Assembly (NCBI GenBank): GCA_904420125.1
Contig: CAJFUK010000029.1
Location: 1 to 64,000, forward strand
Origin: Candidatus Falkowella caecavicola
Lineage (GTDB): Bacteria; Bacillota; Clostridia; Oscillospirales; Ruminococcaceae
Direction of reading: 5' to 3'
Length of the DNA: 64,000 nucleotides
In this document: positions 52,884 to 64,000 of the stretch, in pieces
Numbering within the stretch: the first letter of the stretch is position 1
How the letters are laid out: the number at the start of each line of letters is the position of its first letter
The notes under the pieces: generated by a model
What the model saw: the letters and a program-made list of their open reading frames with translations, nothing else
The model's database searches: none
What the model was told of the DNA's origin: nothing
Position numbers and translations under genes: made by a program

Positions 52884-52924
52884 AAAAATATCCCTGCATG
52901 CCATAGCAACGCAGGGATATTTTT
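52884..52924 (-). terminator. Terminator of rpoBC
   Basis: Perfect 14-bp stem (52884-52897 with 52911-52924) with A/T-rich ends, 40 nt after the rpoC stop. Confidence 0.85.
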
Positions 52925-52965
52925 CAACAGATCCGCCTAATCGCGGCGTCTGGTTTTAAGACAAA

Positions 52966-55900
52966 TTACTGTCCGGCTGCGTCAACCAGTTCTCCCTTGC
53001 AAGGGACAACCTGTACATCGCGGTAACACTCCATTCCGGTTCCGGCCGGAATCAGCTTACCGATAATGACGTTCTCTTTCAGGCCGAGCAGCGGATCGAC
53101 TTTTCCTTTGATGGCAGCTTCCGTGAGCACACGAGTCGTTTCCTGGAAAGAAGCAGCGGACAGGAAACTGTCTGTTGCCAGGGAAGCTTTGGTGATACCC
53201 AGCAGAATCGGGGTAAAGGTTGCCAGATGCGGTTCTGTACCTTTCGCCGCCGCTTCGGCTGCCACCCGTTCGTTTTCTTTTGCAAACTCGCCGCGGTCAA
53301 CCAGGGAACCCGGCAGCAATGTGGTATCTCCGGCTTCATTCACCCGGACCTTCCGCATCATCTGCCGTACAATTACCTCAATATGCTTGTCATTGATATC
53401 AACACCCTGCAGGCGGTATACTTTCTGTACCTCTGCAATCAGGTAATCCTGTACAGCCTGTTCGCCTTTGACCGCCAGTACATCATGCGGATTGACAGAA
53501 CCCTCTGTCAGCGGGTCGCCTGCAACGACGCGGTCGCCTTCATTGACGCGGATACGGAATCCATATGGAATCGGATAGGAACGTTCGTCCCCGTCCTCAC
53601 TGGTGACAAAGATATGCCGGGTCCGTTTCACTTCTCCAATCCGGATGACACCGGCGATTTCCGAAATAATCGCAGAATTTTTCGGACGCCGGCCTTCAAA
53701 GAGCTCTTCGACACGCGGCAGACCCTGTGTAATATCCTCTGCAGACGCAATACCTCCAGTATGGAAGGTTCTCATGGTCAGCTGTGTACCCGGTTCGCCG
53801 ATAGACTGCGCCGCGATAATACCGACCGCCTCGCCAACAGCAACCGCCTTGCCGTTGGCAAGGTTTGCACCATAACATTTTGCACAGACGCCATGTGTAG
53901 AAGCACAGGTCAGAATAGACCGAATTTTGATTTTTTCCACACCGGCATTGACCAGGATTTTTGCGTCATTCTGATCCATCAGCTTATCTTTGGATACCAG
54001 CACTTCTCCCGTCTGAGGATCCACATAATCTTCTACCAGATAACGTCCTTCCAGACGGTCAGACAATGGCTCGATCACAGAGGTCTTGCCGTTGCCTCCT
54101 TCTGTAATCGTATACACCTCAATGCCCTCATGGGTATGGCAGTCATTTTGCCGGATAATCACTTCCTGAGACACGTCGACCAGGCGGCGGGTCAGATAAC
54201 CGGAGTCTGCAGTACGCAGCGCGGTATCGGCCAGACCTTTTCGCGCACCACGGGAAGAAATGAAGTATTCCAGAATATTCAGGCCTTCACGGTAGTTGGC
54301 GCGGATCGGGATTTCAATCGTTGTACCGGAAGTATTGGCAATCAGTCCGCGCATACCGGCCAGCTGGCGGATCTGGTTGGCACTGCCTCGCGCACCGGAA
54401 TCGGCCATCATGTTGATCGGATTGTACGGATCCAAATTTTTCGCCAGCGCGTCCGCAACCTCTTCTGTTGTTCGGTTCCAGATAGCAATAACCTTGCTTC
54501 CGCGTTCGTCGTTGGTCATCAGACCCATCTGATATTCCTGGGTAATCTCATCGATCTCCGCCTCTGCACGGGCGATAATTTCTTTTTTCTGCGGCGGGAT
54601 GACCGCATCACAGACAGCGACTGTAATTCCGCTGCGTGTGGAGTATTTAAAGCCCTGGGCCTTAATTTTATCTAACACATCGGCCGTTTTTGCCGTTCCA
54701 TGCACACGGATACAACGGTCCACAATCTGTCCAAGCTGCTTTTTGCCGACCTTGAAGGTGATTTCCAGGTCAAACATAGTAGCCGGATTGCTGCGATCGA
54801 CATATCCAAGATCCTGCGGAATCGGTTCATTGAAGATAATCTGACCGACTGTCGCATCGATCATCCGTGTAATTTTCTGTTCGTTGACATATTTGCTGAC
54901 CCGTACCTTAATGGGCGCATGCAGAGAAATTACGCCCTCGTTATAGGCCATCAGCGCTTCATTAAAGTCACGGAAACACTTACCCTCGCCCGGCTGTCCC
55001 TCTTTTTTGAGGGTCAGGTAATAGGAACCCAGTACCATGTCCTGTGTCGGAACCGTAACCGGACGGCCATCAGAAGGTTTCAAAAGGTTGTTGGCAGCCA
55101 GCATCAGGAACCGTGCCTCGGCCTGTGCCTCGGCAGAAAGCGGCACATGCACCGCCATCTGGTCACCGTCAAAGTCCGCGTTATACGCCGTACAGGCCAG
55201 CGGATGCAGTTTCAGCGCACGGCCTTCCACCAATACCGGTTCAAACGCCTGAATACCCAGCCTGTGCAGGGTAGGCGCACGGTTCAGGAGCACCGGATGC
55301 CCTTTAATGACGGTTTCCAGCGCATCCCAGACCTCATTACGGGTCCGCTCCACCATTTTGCGCGCGCTTTTAATATTATTGGCTACGCCGGTTTCCACCA
55401 GGCGTTTCATAACAAAAGGCTTGAATAACTCAATCGCCATTTCTTTAGGCAATCCGCACTGATACATCTTCAGTTCCGGTCCAACCACGATAACCGAACG
55501 GCCGGAATAGTCAACACGTTTACCCAGCAGGTTCTGACGGAACCGTCCCTGTTTTCCTTTGAGCATGTCGGAAAGGGATTTCAGCGGCCGGTTGTTCGGT
55601 CCAGTCACCGGACGGCCACGGCGGCCGTTGTCGATCAGAGCGTCCACCGCTTCCTGCAACATCCGTTTTTCATTGCGTACAATAATATCCGGCGCATTTA
55701 ATTCCAACAGACGGCGCAGACGGTTGTTTCGGTTGATGACGCGGCGATAGAGATCGTTCAGGTCCGAAGTTGCAAAACGTCCACCGTCAAGCTGTACCAT
55801 CGGACGGATATCCGGAGGAATCACCGGAATAACATCCATGATCATCCATTCCGGTCGGTTTCCAGACTGCAAAAATGCGTCTACAACTTCCAGACGGCGG

Positions 55901-56517
55901 GTGATTTTCAAACGTTTTTGTCCCTGTGCTGTTTCGAGTTCTTCTTTTAATTCAGCGGAAAGCTTTTCAAGATCAATTTCCTGCAGAAACTCTTTAATCG
56001 CCTCTGCACCCATGGAGGCCTTGAAATCATCTTCATATTTTTCCCGCATATCCGCATACTCTTTTTCAGACAGAAGCTGTCCTTTTTCGAGCACCGTATT
56101 GCCTGGATCCGTTACAATATATTTTGCAAAATACAGGACCTCTTCCAACCGTCTGGGGGAAATATCCAGAATCAGGCCCATCCGGGAAGGGATGCCCTTA
56201 AAATACCAGATATGAGATACTGGCGCTGCCAATTCAATATGCCCCATCCGTTCGCGGCGCACTTTTGCACGCGTTACTTCAACGCCGCACTTATCACAGA
56301 TTTTTCCTTTGTAACGGAGACGTTTATATTTTCCGCAATGGCATTCCCAGTCCTTGGTCGGGCCAAAAATACGTTCACAGAAAAGACCGTCGCGTTCCGG
56401 TTTTAAGGTACGGTAATTGATGGTTTCCGGCTTTTTGACCTCGCCGTAGGACCATTCTCTGATCTGCTCCGGAGAGGCTAAGCCTATCTTAATCGATGCA
56501 AATACGTTAAATTCCAA
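52966..56517 (-). CDS. rpoC: RNA polymerase subunit beta'
   Basis: 1183 residues. The N-terminal zinc finger ([20 protein letters not shown]), the active-site Mg loop [12 protein letters not shown], and the second zinc site ([13 protein letters not shown]) are all present; the C-terminus is normal ([17 protein letters not shown]). Starts at TTG ([16 protein letters not shown]) with a weak Shine-Dalgarno, 17 nt after rpoB, so translation coupling is likely. Confidence 0.98.
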   Translation of the reverse strand: MEFNVFASIKIGLASPEQIREWSYGEVKKPETINYRTLKPERDGLFCERIFGPTKDWECHCGKYKRLRYKGKICDKCGVEVTRAKVRRERMGHIELAAPVSHIWYFKGIPSRMGLILDISPRRLEEVLYFAKYIVTDPGNTVLEKGQLLSEKEYADMREKYEDDFKASMGAEAIKEFLQEIDLEKLSAELKEELETAQGQKRLKITRRLEVVDAFLQSGNRPEWMIMDVIPVIPPDIRPMVQLDGGRFATSDLNDLYRRVINRNNRLRRLLELNAPDIIVRNEKRMLQEAVDALIDNGRRGRPVTGPNNRPLKSLSDMLKGKQGRFRQNLLGKRVDYSGRSVIVVGPELKMYQCGLPKEMAIELFKPFVMKRLVETGVANNIKSARKMVERTRNEVWDALETVIKGHPVLLNRAPTLHRLGIQAFEPVLVEGRALKLHPLACTAYNADFDGDQMAVHVPLSAEAQAEARFLMLAANNLLKPSDGRPVTVPTQDMVLGSYYLTLKKEGQPGEGKCFRDFNEALMAYNEGVISLHAPIKVRVSKYVNEQKITRMIDATVGQIIFNEPIPQDLGYVDRSNPATMFDLEITFKVGKKQLGQIVDRCIRVHGTAKTADVLDKIKAQGFKYSTRSGITVAVCDAVIPPQKKEIIARAEAEIDEITQEYQMGLMTNDERGSKVIAIWNRTTEEVADALAKNLDPYNPINMMADSGARGSANQIRQLAGMRGLIANTSGTTIEIPIRANYREGLNILEYFISSRGARKGLADTALRTADSGYLTRRLVDVSQEVIIRQNDCHTHEGIEVYTITEGGNGKTSVIEPLSDRLEGRYLVEDYVDPQTGEVLVSKDKLMDQNDAKILVNAGVEKIKIRSILTCASTHGVCAKCYGANLANGKAVAVGEAVGIIAAQSIGEPGTQLTMRTFHTGGIASAEDITQGLPRVEELFEGRRPKNSAIISEIAGVIRIGEVKRTRHIFVTSEDGDERSYPIPYGFRIRVNEGDRVVAGDPLTEGSVNPHDVLAVKGEQAVQDYLIAEVQKVYRLQGVDINDKHIEVIVRQMMRKVRVNEAGDTTLLPGSLVDRGEFAKENERVAAEAAAKGTEPHLATFTPILLGITKASLATDSFLSAASFQETTRVLTEAAIKGKVDPLLGLKENVIIGKLIPAGTGMECYRDVQVVPCKGELVDAAGQ

Positions 56518-56534
56518 ATCCGTCCCTACTTTCT

Positions 56535-59500
56535 TTAAAATATATCGTCACTGTCGTCATAGGAATCTTCTTCGTCCTCGTCAAAGAAGTCGGAATCATC
56601 CTCGAAATGATCCAAATCCTCGAGCGCACGCTCCTCTGTGCCGAATCCGTCCAGATCCTCTTCCAGCGGAAGATCAGCGAAAGCCTCGTCATCAAGGTTT
56701 TGAATATCAATATCGTCATCAAAGGTCTGTTTCAGGTCAATTTCCTGATTATCCTTATCCAGTACACGGACATCCAGTGCCAGAGACTGCAGCTCTTTGA
56801 TCAGCACTTTAAAGGCTTCCGGCGCGCCCGGTTTCGGCACATTCTGCCCTTTGACAATGGCCTCGTAGGTCTTAACTCTTCCGACCACGTCGTCAGATTT
56901 CACTGTCAGGATTTCCTGCAGAATATAAGCCGCACCGTATGCCTCCAGCGCCCAAACTTCCATCTCTCCGAAACGCTGGCCGCCGAACTGCGCCTTACCG
57001 CCGAGCGGCTGCTGTGTGACCAGAGAATACGGGCCTGTGGAACGCGCATGGATTTTATCATCAACCAGATGATGCAGTTTCAGGAAGTACATATAACCAA
57101 CCGTAATCGGGTTATCAAATGGTTCTCCGGTCCGACCGTCATAGAGGATGGTCTTTCCGTCTTCCCGGAGGCCTGCCTGGCGGAAACATTCGCGGATATC
57201 ATCCTCATGCGCACCGTCAAAAACCGGCGTCATAATCTTCCATCCCAGTGCAGCCGCCGCACGGCCGAGATGCACTTCCAGAACCTGTCCAATATTCATT
57301 CGGGACGGAACACCCAGCGGATTCAGTACAATATCCAGCGGACGTCCATCCGGCAAAAACGGCATGTCTTCCTGGGGCAAAATTCTGGAAACGACACCCT
57401 TGTTTCCATGGCGTCCCGCCATTTTATCGCCTACGCTGAGCTTTCTCTTCTGCGCAATGTAGCAGCGCACCACCATATTGACGCCGGGACTCAGCTCATC
57501 GCAGTTCTCACGGGTAAAGACTTTTACATCGACAATGATGCCGTACTCGCCGTGCGGCACCTTCAAAGATGTGTCCCGCACCTCTCTGGCCTTTTCTCCA
57601 AAGATAGCGCGCAGCAGACGTTCTTCCGCCGTCAGTTCGGTCTCACCTTTCGGCGTGACCTTGCCGACCAGAATGTCTCCCGAACGCACTTCCGCGCCGA
57701 TCCGAATGATCCCGCGCTCGTCCAGATCGCGGAGCGCATCCTCGCCCACGTTGGGGATTTCACGGGTAATTTCTTCTGGACCGAGTTTGGTGTCACGAGC
57801 TTCGATCTCATATTCTTCAATATGAATCGAGGTATACACATCGTCCCGTACCAGTTTTTCATTGATCAGGACCGCATCCTCGTAGTTATATCCTTCCCAG
57901 GTCATAAAACCGATCAGGGCGTTTTTACCCAGACTGATTTCACCGTCAGCAGTAGCCGGTCCATCCGCAATCACCTGTCCGACCTGAATCTGTTCCCCTT
58001 TATTCACGATCGGGCGCTGATTCACACAGGTACCCTGATTGGAACGGAGGAATTTCAGCATCTCATACGAATGATTGATGCCGTCCGCATCCCGGATGAC
58101 CACTTCATTGGCCGACACGCGGACAACCTCTCCCGCGTGTTTGGAAACGACGGCAACGCCGGAGTCAACTGCTGCTTTATACTCCATGCCGGTGCCGACA
58201 ATCGGAGATTCCGTCTTAATCAGCGGCACAGCCTGACGCTGCATGTTCGCGCCCATCAACGCACGGTTTGCATCATCGTTCTCTAAGAACGGGATCATCG
58301 CCGTCGCCACGGAAACAACCATTTTCGGTGATACGTCCATATAATCTACATTTTCACGCGGGATTTCAAGGATCTGGTCGCGCACACGGGCATTAACACG
58401 GGGACGCGCAAATTTATGATCCTCGGTTAACGGTTCGTTGGCCTGTGCAACGACAAAATTTTCTTCCATATCGGCGGTCATATAATAAACTTCATCCATG
58501 ACGACGCCGGTTTCCTTATCCACCTTGCGGTAAGGGGCTTCAATAAAACCATATTCATTAATCCGCGCAAAACTTGCCAGATAGGAAATCAAACCGATAT
58601 TCGGACCTTCCGGGGTCTCAATCGGGCACATACGGCCATAATGGCTGTAGTGTACGTCGCGGACCTCGAATCCGGCACGGTCACGGGACAGACCACCGGG
58701 TCCCAGCGCAGAAAGACGCCGCTTGTGGGTCAGCTCTGCGAGCGGATTGGTCTGGTCCATAAACTGGGACAACGGAGAGGAACCAAAAAATTCCTTGATG
58801 GAAGCAACCACCGGGCGGATATTGATCAGGCCCTGGGGGGTCATCACTTCCGCATCCTGTGTCTGCAAGGTCATCCGTTCACGGATAACCCGTTCCATTC
58901 TAGAAAAACCGATCCGGAACTGATTCTGGAGCAATTCTCCCACTGAACGGATCCGGCGGTTACCCAGATGGTCAATATCGTCCACGCTACCGATGCCCAT
59001 CGCCAGGTTATTCATATAGTTAATCGTCGCATAAATATCATCAATGATAATGTGTTTCGGGATCAGGTCATCCAAATGCTTTTGAATCAGTTCCCGAAGC
59101 TCTTCGTCTGAAGAAGCGCTCTCCAGCAGCTGCCGGAGCACTTTAAAGCGAACTTTCTCGTTGACGCCAAGTTCGGTGCAGTCAAAGCTGACAAACGGGG
59201 CGATATCAACCATTCCGTTGGAGAAAACCTTGACTTCTTTTCCCTCAACGTCCAGATATACCGTATCTACACCCGCGCGCTCGATCTCTTCTGCCTTGGC
59301 ATGGGTGATGAGTTCTCCTGCATCCGCCAGCAATTCTCCGGTCATCTCGTTAATCACCGGACGGGCCAGTACTTGTCCAGTCAGCCGGCCAGAAATTGCC
59401 AGTTTTTGATTGTATTTATACCGGCCTACACGGGAAAGATCATAACGCCGGTCATCGAAAAACAGATTCCGCAGATGAGTCACTGCGCTTTCCACCGTCG

Positions 59501-60293
59501 GCGGTTCGCCTGGGCGCAACTTGCGGTATACCTCCAGCAGGGCCTCTTCCCCGTTTTTGGTATTATCTTTATTGGTGATGGTCTGGACAATCCGTTCGTC
59601 CTCACCGAAGATTTCGTAGATTTCGCTGTCGGTGCCGTTTTTATTGGTAAAAACGTCCGCAGTGTCCGCTACCGGCCCGTCCTTGATCCGAAGCAGCGCG
59701 CGCAGAAAAACCGTAATCGGAATTTTCCGATTTTTATCAATCCGCACATAAAAAATATCATTGGAATCGGTCTCATATTCCAGCCATGCGCCGCGGTTTG
59801 GAATGACAGTGGAAGTAAAAAGCTTTTTACCTGTCTTATCATAGGTAAAATTATAATAGACACCCGGAGAACGTACCAGCTGGGAAACGATGACACGTTC
59901 TGCACCGTTAATGACAAAAGTACCGCTGTCGGTCATCAGCGGGAAATCTCCCATATAAATTTCCTGCTCTTTGACCTCCCCGGTCTCCCGGTTGATCAAA
60001 CGTGCTTTCACACGCAGGGGAGCCGCATAAGTCACATCGCGTTCCTTACATTCGGTCACTGTGTATTTAGGGGTTTCATCCAACTTGTAATCGACAAATT
60101 GCAAAACCAGATTCCCGGTATAGTCCGTAATATCGGACATATCCCTGAAAACTTCTTTCAGCCCCTCGTTCAGAAACCAGTTGTAAGAATTTTTCTGCAC
60201 CTCAATCAGGTTTGGCATCTCCAAAACCTCATTGATCCGTGCAAAACTCATTCTGGTGTTTTTACCCACTTTTACAGGCTTGACATTCACCAT
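56535..60293 (-). CDS. rpoB: RNA polymerase subunit beta
   Basis: 1252 residues. The rifampicin region [20 protein letters not shown]...[10 protein letters not shown] is wild type at the usual resistance positions (Asp516, His526, Ser531 in E. coli numbering). Active-site and flap motifs are intact ([34 protein letters not shown]). The C-terminus carries a long Asp/Glu tail, common in Clostridia. ATG at [10 protein letters not shown] with GGAG 11 nt upstream; an in-frame ATG 21 nt earlier lies ahead of that site. Confidence 0.98.
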   Translation of the reverse strand: MVNVKPVKVGKNTRMSFARINEVLEMPNLIEVQKNSYNWFLNEGLKEVFRDMSDITDYTGNLVLQFVDYKLDETPKYTVTECKERDVTYAAPLRVKARLINRETGEVKEQEIYMGDFPLMTDSGTFVINGAERVIVSQLVRSPGVYYNFTYDKTGKKLFTSTVIPNRGAWLEYETDSNDIFYVRIDKNRKIPITVFLRALLRIKDGPVADTADVFTNKNGTDSEIYEIFGEDERIVQTITNKDNTKNGEEALLEVYRKLRPGEPPTVESAVTHLRNLFFDDRRYDLSRVGRYKYNQKLAISGRLTGQVLARPVINEMTGELLADAGELITHAKAEEIERAGVDTVYLDVEGKEVKVFSNGMVDIAPFVSFDCTELGVNEKVRFKVLRQLLESASSDEELRELIQKHLDDLIPKHIIIDDIYATINYMNNLAMGIGSVDDIDHLGNRRIRSVGELLQNQFRIGFSRMERVIRERMTLQTQDAEVMTPQGLINIRPVVASIKEFFGSSPLSQFMDQTNPLAELTHKRRLSALGPGGLSRDRAGFEVRDVHYSHYGRMCPIETPEGPNIGLISYLASFARINEYGFIEAPYRKVDKETGVVMDEVYYMTADMEENFVVAQANEPLTEDHKFARPRVNARVRDQILEIPRENVDYMDVSPKMVVSVATAMIPFLENDDANRALMGANMQRQAVPLIKTESPIVGTGMEYKAAVDSGVAVVSKHAGEVVRVSANEVVIRDADGINHSYEMLKFLRSNQGTCVNQRPIVNKGEQIQVGQVIADGPATADGEISLGKNALIGFMTWEGYNYEDAVLINEKLVRDDVYTSIHIEEYEIEARDTKLGPEEITREIPNVGEDALRDLDERGIIRIGAEVRSGDILVGKVTPKGETELTAEERLLRAIFGEKAREVRDTSLKVPHGEYGIIVDVKVFTRENCDELSPGVNMVVRCYIAQKRKLSVGDKMAGRHGNKGVVSRILPQEDMPFLPDGRPLDIVLNPLGVPSRMNIGQVLEVHLGRAAAALGWKIMTPVFDGAHEDDIRECFRQAGLREDGKTILYDGRTGEPFDNPITVGYMYFLKLHHLVDDKIHARSTGPYSLVTQQPLGGKAQFGGQRFGEMEVWALEAYGAAYILQEILTVKSDDVVGRVKTYEAIVKGQNVPKPGAPEAFKVLIKELQSLALDVRVLDKDNQEIDLKQTFDDDIDIQNLDDEAFADLPLEEDLDGFGTEERALEDLDHFEDDSDFFDEDEEDSYDDSDDIF

Positions 60294-60740
60294 AGGCGCA
60301 ATCACTCCAATCATCTATCTCTGCAAAAGACACCGCTGCCGGCAATTAACCCGTTCCATAATTTTTTCATATTTTATCAAAATACCTGTTGCATTTACAG
60401 TTTTCTTGTGTTATAATAACTACAAAGTAAGCTATAAATGTCCATTATGATACAGATTATTATTCTATCATAATCTGTTGATTTTGTCAACCATTTAAAA
60501 TCAATTTCTATGCCTTTTTCTGAGAAAGTGTTTTTTGCCAGTGGCAGAAAACCTTATTTTTTTATCAGGCAACAGCGGCATTGCCTATGCAGCGTTGTTA
60601 CAGAGAGCCGTTTGTATTTTACTGTTATTCTTCCTAATTATATATGGATTCTGAAACGCCCATATCCAGTCTGCTTCAGATAAAGCGAGCGGAGTATCCC
60701 ATTGTCTATCATTAACCAAATATAAAGGAGCTGGTTGATT
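60294..60740. other. Divergent intergenic region between rpoB and the PH-domain gene
   Basis: Holds the rpoBC promoter and a leader of about 160 nt. rplJ-rplL, the usual upstream neighbours of rpoB, are not here. I see no clear promoter for the plus-strand gene. Confidence 0.5.
60462..60490 (-). promoter_or_regulatory. Promoter of rpoBC
   Basis: Consensus TTGACA (60485-60490) and TAGAAT (60462-60467) on the minus strand, exactly 17 bp apart. Confidence 0.8.
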
Positions 60741-61112
60741 ATGGCTGAATTTTCAGGTATTCTGGTTTGGACCCTTGTCAGTGAATGTCCGATCCCCGCT
60801 GACGTTAACGAATTGCTGGTCAACGGCGAGGTAGCTGTGGCTGCCTATAAGACCTTCCGGGACAGCGCAATTTTTACCAATAAGCGGCTGATCGTGCGGG
60901 ACGCTCAGGGGCTTACGGGTAAAAAAGTGGAGGTTTACTCCCTTCCTTATTCCTCGATTCTCATGTGGTCAACGGAAAATGCCGGAAAACTTTTGGATTT
61001 CAATACCGAAGTAGAGCTTTGGACGCATGCCGGGCATATTAAAATTAGCTTGCAGCGGGGTGTTGATATTCGCCGGTTTGACCGGTTGATTGCCAATGCT
61101 CTGCTATCATAG
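60741..61112 (+). CDS. Bacterial PH-domain protein (PF08000 type)
   Basis: A 123-residue soluble protein with one bacterial pleckstrin-homology fold: EVAVAAYKTFRDSAIFTNKR, LIVRDAQGLTGKKVEVYSLP, SSILMWSTENAG. Small proteins of this family are common in Firmicutes; function unknown. ATG follows AAAGGAG by 10 nt; an in-frame TTG two codons earlier is possible. Convergent with spoIIIAH across the hairpin at 61134-61197. Confidence 0.85.
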   Translation: MAEFSGILVWTLVSECPIPADVNELLVNGEVAVAAYKTFRDSAIFTNKRLIVRDAQGLTGKKVEVYSLPYSSILMWSTENAGKLLDFNTEVELWTHAGHIKISLQRGVDIRRFDRLIANALLS

Positions 61113-61133
61113 TTAAAAATAGTCCGCCGGGCT

Positions 61134-61197
61134 GGTTCATGATCAAAAAAAAACTCCTTTTGCTGTAGGCAAAAGGAGTTTTTTTTGATCATGAACC
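61134..61197. terminator. Bidirectional terminator between the PH-domain gene and spoIIIAH
   Basis: Near-perfect 29-bp inverted repeat (61134-61163 with 61169-61197, one bulged A) with loop TGTAG. Long A/T runs in the stem give a U tract on both strands. Confidence 0.8.
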
Positions 61198-61227
61198 ATT
61201 TGCTGCATATCAAACAGCCCATTGAAC

Positions 61228-61770
61228 TTATTTTACTTCTGTGATGGTAATATTGGTCGCGTCCACATCCACTTCCCCGACAATGATATCCTTGATCTGG
61301 GCTGCCTGAGCGGCGTCCAGTCCCTCTGTTTTGACAACTACCGTTGCCGTTTCCCCGTCCAGATAAGCCAGACAGTCTGCAAATCCCTGGGCTTTGACCA
61401 GATTTTCGATCTTGCTCTCGCTCTCGACCAGCTGTGTCAGTTCCAGTGCCTCTGCGGCGGCGGTTTGTGCATCCGTTGCAGACAGGTCTACCGACTCAAA
61501 AATACTTTTTAAGGTTTGGGTAGCCTCCTCACGGCTCTTTTGACGGTTGAGCCGTGCAGAAGCAAAATAATCGTCTGTTTCCGCCGCTACAAGCTGTGCG
61601 TCCCCGTAATTTTTTCCCTCCTCCTGTTGCAGCTGTTCCAGATAATTGGTTGTCAGCAAGTCCTCCCCAGTCTGAGCGAACTGCCAGTTTAAATAAATCG
61701 CAACGCCCAGAATCATTACCAGGGATGCCAGTACAATCTGTTTTTTACCAATAATCATGTTCATTTTCAT
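61228..61770 (-). CDS. spoIIIAH: Stage III sporulation protein AH
   Basis: Mother-cell half of the SpoIIIAH-SpoIIQ channel between mother cell and forespore. 180 residues: short N-terminus, one membrane helix (about 10-28) and the YscJ/FliF-like ring-building domain. Family phrases DDYFASARLNRQKSREEAT and LVKAQGFADCLAYLDG are clear. Last gene of the spoIIIA run, 28 nt after spoIIIAG. Confidence 0.93.
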   Translation of the reverse strand: MKMNMIIGKKQIVLASLVMILGVAIYLNWQFAQTGEDLLTTNYLEQLQQEEGKNYGDAQLVAAETDDYFASARLNRQKSREEATQTLKSIFESVDLSATDAQTAAAEALELTQLVESESKIENLVKAQGFADCLAYLDGETATVVVKTEGLDAAQAAQIKDIIVGEVDVDATNITITEVK

Positions 61771-61798
61771 TTTTCTGCGCCCCTCTGCTTTTATTGAA

Positions 61799-62401
61799 TT
61801 AATTGCTGTGTCCTGTCATTGTTCCGGAAGTGTTTGCAGGCAGAACACAGACCTGCAGTGCGGAGATTCCCAATGCCGTCATCGCTGCTTCCGTCACCTG
61901 TTCTTTAATTGATGCGCGCGTCCCCCCTTCGCATAGAATAATAACACCTTGTATCGTAGGCTCCCGCCTTGTCACCAGCAGGGCCTGTTTCCCGTCGGGA
62001 CCATCTATCAAGACCGTGCTTTCTTCCCGGCTGGCCCGTTCAGAAATCTTTTCTGTATTGGTTCCATTAAAATCCTTGGTCTGGTCCACATCGGTCCGTT
62101 TTGTATTAGCATAGACATATTCCGTATCGCTCTCCAGCGTAATCATCACCTGCACTTTCCCGATTCCCTCTGCTCCGCTCAGAATTTCCTCCAGCTGTTT
62201 TTCCAGATTAGAGGCATATTCCTGGGCATACGTATCTGACTGTGCGGAAGGAAGGCTGGATCCACTGGTTTTGGTTTCCTTTTGATCCGCGCCCCATCCC
62301 GAAATAAAGATCAGAAAAATTCCCAGCATGCCTGCTGCAAACAGGAGCGTCATTCGTTTGTCCTTCTTCCACAATCCCTTCCATTTTTCCAGCATCTTCA
62401 T
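61799..62401 (-). CDS. spoIIIAG: Stage III sporulation protein AG
   Basis: Forms a 30-fold ring in the mother-cell membrane channel. 200 residues with one membrane helix (about 17-36), SGAEGIGKVQVMITLES and REPTIQGVIILCEGG, the core of the family. Start codon overlaps the spoIIIAF stop (ATGA). Confidence 0.93.
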   Translation of the reverse strand: MKMLEKWKGLWKKDKRMTLLFAAGMLGIFLIFISGWGADQKETKTSGSSLPSAQSDTYAQEYASNLEKQLEEILSGAEGIGKVQVMITLESDTEYVYANTKRTDVDQTKDFNGTNTEKISERASREESTVLIDGPDGKQALLVTRREPTIQGVIILCEGGTRASIKEQVTEAAMTALGISALQVCVLPANTSGTMTGHSN

Positions 62402-62901
62402 CCATCCTGTCCTGTTTGTGATTCCTGGGCTCCGCTGTATGTAATCTGCGGGAGCACTCCCATATTCTTTTCTATCAGTGCTGAAACCGCTCCGGTATCG
62501 ACCCCGGAAGGAAGTACAACCCTGATATCACTAATAAATATGCGGTTATCCTGATCAATAGTCATATTTACTGCAACTTTTTCAAAAGAATGTCCGGCCT
62601 CGGTCAGCAGGCGTTCGGTTTCCGCGCCGAGCCGGGCGGCTGTCACATCCAGTACCTGCTGCGTCACAACGTCTTCGAGCTGACTGCTGTCTGCTTGCGG
62701 GGCATAGGAAACAGCGGCGGAAAAATCCAAATCAATCTCACCACTGACGAACGGAGATACCAGACAAAGGATAAACAAAAGACTGATAGTAAATTGAATG
62801 CTCTTTTCAATCTTTCCCTTCGGGACCAGCATACCAAAAACCGCTGTTCCGATCAGGGTCAGGCAGATTGCAAACGCCCATTCCCGGATTCCCTGCATCA
62901 T
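62398..62901 (-). CDS. spoIIIAF: Stage III sporulation protein AF
   Basis: Membrane component of the SpoIIIA channel. 167 residues with two N-terminal membrane helices (IREWAFAICLTLIGTAVFG and SIQFTISLLFILCLVSPFV) and a soluble C-terminal domain (VAVNMTIDQDNRIFISDIRV). Starts at the first of two ATGs, overlapping the spoIIIAE stop. A longer in-frame extension upstream runs inside spoIIIAE and is not credible. Confidence 0.9.
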   Translation of the reverse strand: MMQGIREWAFAICLTLIGTAVFGMLVPKGKIEKSIQFTISLLFILCLVSPFVSGEIDLDFSAAVSYAPQADSSQLEDVVTQQVLDVTAARLGAETERLLTEAGHSFEKVAVNMTIDQDNRIFISDIRVVLPSGVDTGAVSALIEKNMGVLPQITYSGAQESQTGQDG

Positions 62902-64000
62902 AATGACATCCCCAATACCAGTAAAATTGTAATGGATACAATGAACAAAAGACAAAAGCAAACCAGCATGCCCACGAGAATAGAGAGCACCTCTCCGGCT
63001 GCTCGAAGCATACCGGGCAGTTTTTCCACGCCCAAAAGATCTCCCGCGCCGGCCGCCAGGTGCAGAGAGCCAATGAAAAACAAAGCAGCCAGAATATCCG
63101 GAAGAAAAGCGAATAAACAAACGATAATGCCGAAGGCGCCAACCGTGGAACGCATCAGCCCCAGGCACCCCTGAATGGAGTTGAGCGCCTCGCTGACAGC
63201 GCCTCCAACGACGGGAATAAAACTTCCGATCAAAAATTTAGCCGTCTTGTTGGTAACAGTGTCTGCGGATGCCGTCACCATGCTTTGTACCCCAAACACA
63301 CCGACAAAGATGGTCATCGAAAGCCCCATGGCCCAGAGAACTGTTTTTTTAACCGTGCCAGCAATACCGCTGATATTTAGCCGGCCGCTGACAGACCCGG
63401 TGATACAAAAAGCCAGATAAATCCCCAGCAGCGGTACCAGTACTGCGGAAGCAAACTGTGCAATCCCCTGGATCACGCCGAACAATACCGTATGATAGAG
63501 CATTCCGGAAGCAGGTTTTCCAGAAGCTGCCGCTGTCCCTGCGAATACAGGAACAAAGGTCAGCAGAAAATCACTCCCCTGCTGCAAAGTCCGGGCACAG
63601 TTCTGAATACAGCTTGTCACCGGCGGCAGGATTACGCCGCAGGCGCAGAGCATCCCCACCGCCTGAAATACACGGGACAGCCCGCTGTCCTCCCCCTCTG
63701 TCTGCAGCGCGGATAAAAGGCTGCAGATCAGCATAACGCCAATGCAGGCGACCAGCAGGCGGAGCGGGCGAGCCGCCTGTTCTTTGGCCTGCCGCAGCAA
63801 ATTTTGAAAAAAATCGAATAAATCAAAGTCCATTAACGCGCTGGACTGTACGCTGTCTATCCCGTTTTCCGAAAGCTCCCGCCTGACGCCATCCGGGAGT
63901 TCATCCATCAGCCTGTCCGCCCCGGACGCCCGCATCTGTTCTTCCAGCAGAGCTTCTTCATCCCATATTTCTTCCGCAGCCTGTACCTGCGGCAAAAAAC
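62898..64000 (-). CDS. spoIIIAE: Stage III sporulation protein AE (partial, 5' end off the window)
   Basis: Polytopic membrane protein of the SpoIIIA channel. The visible 367 residues hold a soluble N-terminal segment (EIWDEEALLEEQMRASGAD...) and then eight or so membrane helices with the conserved KTAKFLIGSFIPVVGGAVSEA. The frame stays open to the window edge; the likely N-terminal signal sequence lies beyond it. spoIIIAA-AD are expected further upstream. Confidence 0.92.
   Translation of the reverse strand, partial: FLPQVQAAEEIWDEEALLEEQMRASGADRLMDELPDGVRRELSENGIDSVQSSALMDFDLFDFFQNLLRQAKEQAARPLRLLVACIGVMLICSLLSALQTEGEDSGLSRVFQAVGMLCACGVILPPVTSCIQNCARTLQQGSDFLLTFVPVFAGTAAASGKPASGMLYHTVLFGVIQGIAQFASAVLVPLLGIYLAFCITGSVSGRLNISGIAGTVKKTVLWAMGLSMTIFVGVFGVQSMVTASADTVTNKTAKFLIGSFIPVVGGAVSEALNSIQGCLGLMRSTVGAFGIIVCLFAFLPDILAALFFIGSLHLAAGAGDLLGVEKLPGMLRAAGEVLSILVGMLVCFCLLFIVSITILLVLGMSL

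Noticed and set aside
53227-54675. 482-codon open frame on the plus strand
   Set aside because: Antisense to rpoC; composition and lack of start signals mark it as a shadow frame.
56607-58286. 559-codon open frame on the plus strand
   Set aside because: It lies wholly antisense to rpoB, is rich in His, Arg, Ile and Phe as reverse-complement shadows are, and has no ribosome-binding site.
1-64000. CRISPR array, prophage or integrative element
   Set aside because: I saw no regularly spaced direct repeats, no integrase, no phage structural genes and no tRNA-end duplication beside the tRNAs at 53-537.

Overview
The window looks like the chromosome of a spore-forming, anaerobic, probably gut-associated member of the Clostridia. 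The evidence is a spoIIIA operon, the germination gene ypeB, the Firmicutes order rpoB-rpoC-rpsL-rpsG-fusA-tuf, ThyX instead of ThyA, PcrA, consensus sigma-A promoters (TTGACA, 17 bp, TATAAT), many GTG and TTG starts with strong Shine-Dalgarno sequences, and several plant-polysaccharide and glucuronide hydrolases. Almost everything lies on the minus strand. I could not place it below class level with confidence; an Oscillospirales or Ruminococcaceae-like genome would fit.

Layout. 1-600: three tRNA genes (Tyr, Thr, Pro), with promoters and terminators. 690-2060: orphan ypeB. 2200-6570: a YicI-type alpha-xylosidase and a secreted GH5 glucanase lipoprotein. 7090-18850: an eight-gene carbohydrate uptake operon with two complete permease pairs, a giant solute-binding protein carrying tandem carbohydrate-binding-like domains, a secreted DUF5696 protein, an NHL/TPR membrane-anchored protein and a YIP1 membrane protein; no ATPase gene is present. 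19180-24960: beta-glucuronidase (NxK motif visible), a GNAT, a DUF6171 protein, GH51 arabinofuranosidase and a divergent AraC regulator. 25040-30880: DUF3006, ComEC-like MBL hydrolase, YgiQ, FtsK. 31100-36000: a five-gene cassette of two Gfo/Idh/MocA oxidoreductases and three sugar-isomerase-like TIM barrels. 36540-39450: U32 peptidase, MltG and a 45-residue Cys-rich membrane microprotein. 39454-43740: a thyX-tmk-...-fau run linking dTMP synthesis and folate. 43835-47110: a conserved Cys-rich protein and PcrA. 47850-60500: the translation/transcription core, with a decayed IS200-like transposase between rpoC and rpsL. 60740-64000: a PH-domain protein and spoIIIAH-AE (AE runs off the end).

How it works together. 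GH5, alpha-xylosidase and arabinofuranosidase fit breakdown of xyloglucan or arabinoxylan-type material: the GH5 enzyme outside the cell, the other two inside. The large ABC operon would import the resulting or related oligosaccharides using a shared ATPase encoded elsewhere. The beta-glucuronidase adds host or plant glucuronide use, and the oxidoreductase/isomerase cassette may handle an oxidised sugar or glycoside. The rest is housekeeping and sporulation.

The most unusual items are the ABC/DUF5696 operon, the oxidoreductase/isomerase cassette, the Cys-rich microprotein, the promoter-plus-terminator leader before the beta-glucuronidase gene, and a set of very long near-perfect intergenic hairpins.
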